Below, piece after piece: positions 42,950 to 44,477 of a DNA stretch of 44,477 bases. Position numbers and translations under genes: made by a program. This stretch comes from CAZVGZ01 sp964627605 (GTDB lineage: Bacteria > Latescibacterota > MWCZ01 > CAZVGZ01). The stretch covers positions 1 to 44,477 of the forward strand of contig CAZVGZ010000030.1 in NCBI GenBank assembly GCA_964627605.1, written 5' to 3'. Each line of letters begins with the position of its first letter. The stretch's first letter is position 1. The notes under the pieces are model-generated. The model saw nothing but the letters and a program-made list of their open reading frames with translations. It was not told the DNA's origin and did not search any database.

Positions 42950-44477
42950 CAGTTGTCCTCCGAATCTGACTCGCCCTTAACGTTCTCTATCCAGAGCGAC
43001 ACGTTGAAACTGTCCGTAAGCGTAAGTCGTGCCGCCTGTGCAGGGGTCAACTGCACTCTGGGCATGAGATAGAGGAACTCGCTCTCAAACAGCGGCATCA
43101 ACGCTTCAACGGTGATCGTTGCGTACGACAAGCCTGGACTAGTAGGGTCGGCGACTCCATCGGCGTTGACAGCCGCAGGGGTCATGGTCACGGTGTCGAG
43201 CTTGAAAACACCGTTTAGCGGGCTGTCTGGATCGGCACCTGCTGGAAGCCGATCGGGAATTGTGCTCAACGAATCACGCCTTTCTATCGGATAGGTGTTC
43301 CGCAGCTGAGAAAACGTCGAATCCGTGCTCACGAACAGCGCCATCGTGCCACCTATAGGCGAAAAGTTTTCGATGTCCACTGCGATGGACATGCTTTTGG
43401 CCCGTGGTATGATGTCGTTGCGCGTGTCATCATCCACAGATATGTCGAAGCCTGATTCGTCGCCGTCTTTCACGTCGATCGTAACCAGTGGGAGTTCAAA
43501 ATCCAACGGTGCTGTAAGTCTGTAGAAATCGAAATCCATAGTGCTACCGCCCCGCACTATCTCAACAGTGCTGTCGATAACCACATTGCCTGATACCCGT
43601 ATCTCATCGGGGATGCTGTTCAGGATCGCCAACAGGCTCTGGTTGGTGCCGACAGGTGGGTTGTCTGCCTTTTCGTCGATGACGATCGACGTCGATGTCC
43701 CGATGGTGGTGCCCCGTTCGATGGTAATCGTCTTCTGGAACGTCGCGGTCACCAGACCACCCTTGATGGCTTCCACCTGTACGTCGATCTTGGGGCCGAT
43801 GTTGGTGGATGATGTCAACTGAGCCTCGAACCTTACCTCACGGACTTTGAGGCCTTCGAGACCCTCCACCTCGTCAAACTTCGTACTCGCCTCAGTCACG
43901 CCCATGTCGCGGATGATGGGGGCGTTGGTGGGGATGAAGCCCCTTACGCGTTGTATCTCCATCTGGCGCAGTTCGACGCTGACTTCGACGAAATCCTCTG
44001 AGGTGATAACGACGAAATTTGAGGTGCCCAGGATGTCGACTGTAGTGATGATCTGCGTGCTATCCAGCGGTTGACCAGTCAGTGCCCTCTCGTTGTCGCG
44101 GGAGGCCAGGCTTCCGCCGCCGATGTTGAAGAACACCTCGACAATGTCGAATCCGCCGATGCCGAATACCGATTTGGCATAGTCGCCGTCTTTCAGTAGC
44201 GACTTTACAAACCTGCTGGTGTCGCTGGGGTCTACCGCCACACCGTTGACTGTCATTGTTGGCGTTTTGGGAAGAGAGTAGTCCGGCATGTCGAACGTCA
44301 AGTCCACACCGGTGGCGATCTGGTTGTTGAATGTTAGGACCAGTGTGTTGATATTTGGATCGTTCGTGTCGGTGAAATCGATTGCTTCGAGTATCAGGTC
44401 GTCTGAAGATGCGACTGGAACCGACTCTACCTGAGTGTGAGACTGCGCTGGGAACTTGGCTTCGGCGCTGGCGACTT
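42949..44477 (-). CDS. Large envelope beta-protein of unknown function (5' end outside window)
   Basis: The frame is open to the right edge. Upstream of a GTG at 44307 it continues DLILEAIDFTDTNDPN and NTLVLTFNNQIATG, so that GTG is internal and the true start lies beyond the window. At least 509 residues are visible. The sequence is beta-rich and acidic, with repeated strand-type units such as VTASGNVVIDSTVEIV and TIDVKDGDESGFDISVDDD and a Val/Ile-rich middle. No enzyme motif is present. The TGA overlaps the ATG of the PorV-like gene (TGATG), so the two are translationally coupled and probably act together at the outer membrane, perhaps as partner or cargo. Confidence 0.7.
   Translation of the reverse strand, partial: VASAEAKFPAQSHTQVESVPVASSDDLILEAIDFTDTNDPNINTLVLTFNNQIATGVDLTFDMPDYSLPKTPTMTVNGVAVDPSDTSRFVKSLLKDGDYAKSVFGIGGFDIVEVFFNIGGGSLASRDNERALTGQPLDSTQIITTVDILGTSNFVVITSEDFVEVSVELRQMEIQRVRGFIPTNAPIIRDMGVTEASTKFDEVEGLEGLKVREVRFEAQLTSSTNIGPKIDVQVEAIKGGLVTATFQKTITIERGTTIGTSTSIVIDEKADNPPVGTNQSLLAILNSIPDEIRVSGNVVIDSTVEIVRGGSTMDFDFYRLTAPLDFELPLVTIDVKDGDESGFDISVDDDTRNDIIPRAKSMSIAVDIENFSPIGGTMALFVSTDSTFSQLRNTYPIERRDSLSTIPDRLPAGADPDSPLNGVFKLDTVTMTPAAVNADGVADPTSPGLSYATITVEALMPLFESEFLYLMPRVQLTPAQAARLTLTDSFNVSLWIENVKGESDSEDN

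Noticed and set aside
1..44477. CRISPR arrays, toxin-antitoxin pairs, integrases or transposases
   Set aside because: None could be supported; no spaced direct repeats or recombinase motifs were seen.

Overview
The window looks like part of a chromosome from an uncultured Gram-negative bacterium of the FCB/Latescibacterota or Poribacteria kind. This placement is inference from gene content: a FlgD-like/type IX-style C-terminal sorting domain, a PorV-like outer-membrane protein, several lipoprotein and Sec signal peptides, three divergent uroporphyrinogen-decarboxylase-fold (URO-D) proteins, a DUF6807 protein, and carbohydrate genes of the GH51, GH42-like, RhaI and sugar-isomerase types. No rRNA, tRNA, CRISPR array, phage module or complete insertion sequence was recognised.

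Layout. 1-9.5 kb: end of a GH51 arabinofuranosidase, a GNAT acetyltransferase, an SGNH hydrolase, three tandem copies of a secreted Asp-rich beta-protein family (one broken), a small membrane protein, a TPR lipoprotein, a DUF6807 protein and a TIM-barrel sugar isomerase. 9.7-13.2 kb: a plus-strand run of an unknown protein, a secreted beta-propeller split by a stop codon from its sorting tail, and a C39-like peptidase. 13.2-19.5 kb: a dead membrane glycosyltransferase, a B12/radical-SAM-type protein lacking two cluster cysteines, SixA, a zinc alcohol dehydrogenase, a small protein with a clamp-binding-like motif, and a broken leucine-rich-repeat gene. 20-22.8 kb: a nitrite/sulfite reductase with a C-terminal extension, coupled to a partner of unknown function. 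23-32 kb: three URO-D-fold proteins around an orphan DNA methyltransferase and a glycyl radical enzyme, then L-rhamnose isomerase. 32-38.7 kb: an HExxH lipoprotein, an NRAMP-like transporter, RecQ and a TolB-like propeller. 38.7-44.5 kb: a GH42-like protein, a PorV-like outer-membrane protein and a coupled envelope protein that runs off the right edge.

Two themes stand out. The first is plant or algal carbohydrate use: arabinose-, rhamnose- and galactoside-type enzymes sit with several sugar isomerase/dehydrogenase genes. The second is gene decay. Six of about 33 genes are interrupted: the GNAT, one tandem paralogue, the propeller, the glycosyltransferase (five in-frame stops, no frameshift), the leucine-rich-repeat gene (two compensating frameshifts) and a YciI-like gene. 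Most of the stops can be explained by single C-to-T or G-to-A changes in Gln, Trp or Arg codons. I found no convincing new defence or mobile system. The best candidates for new biology are the tandem secreted paralogue family, the URO-D/glycyl-radical neighbourhood, the cysteine-poor radical-SAM protein, and the orphan methyltransferase with a hairpin at its start codon.
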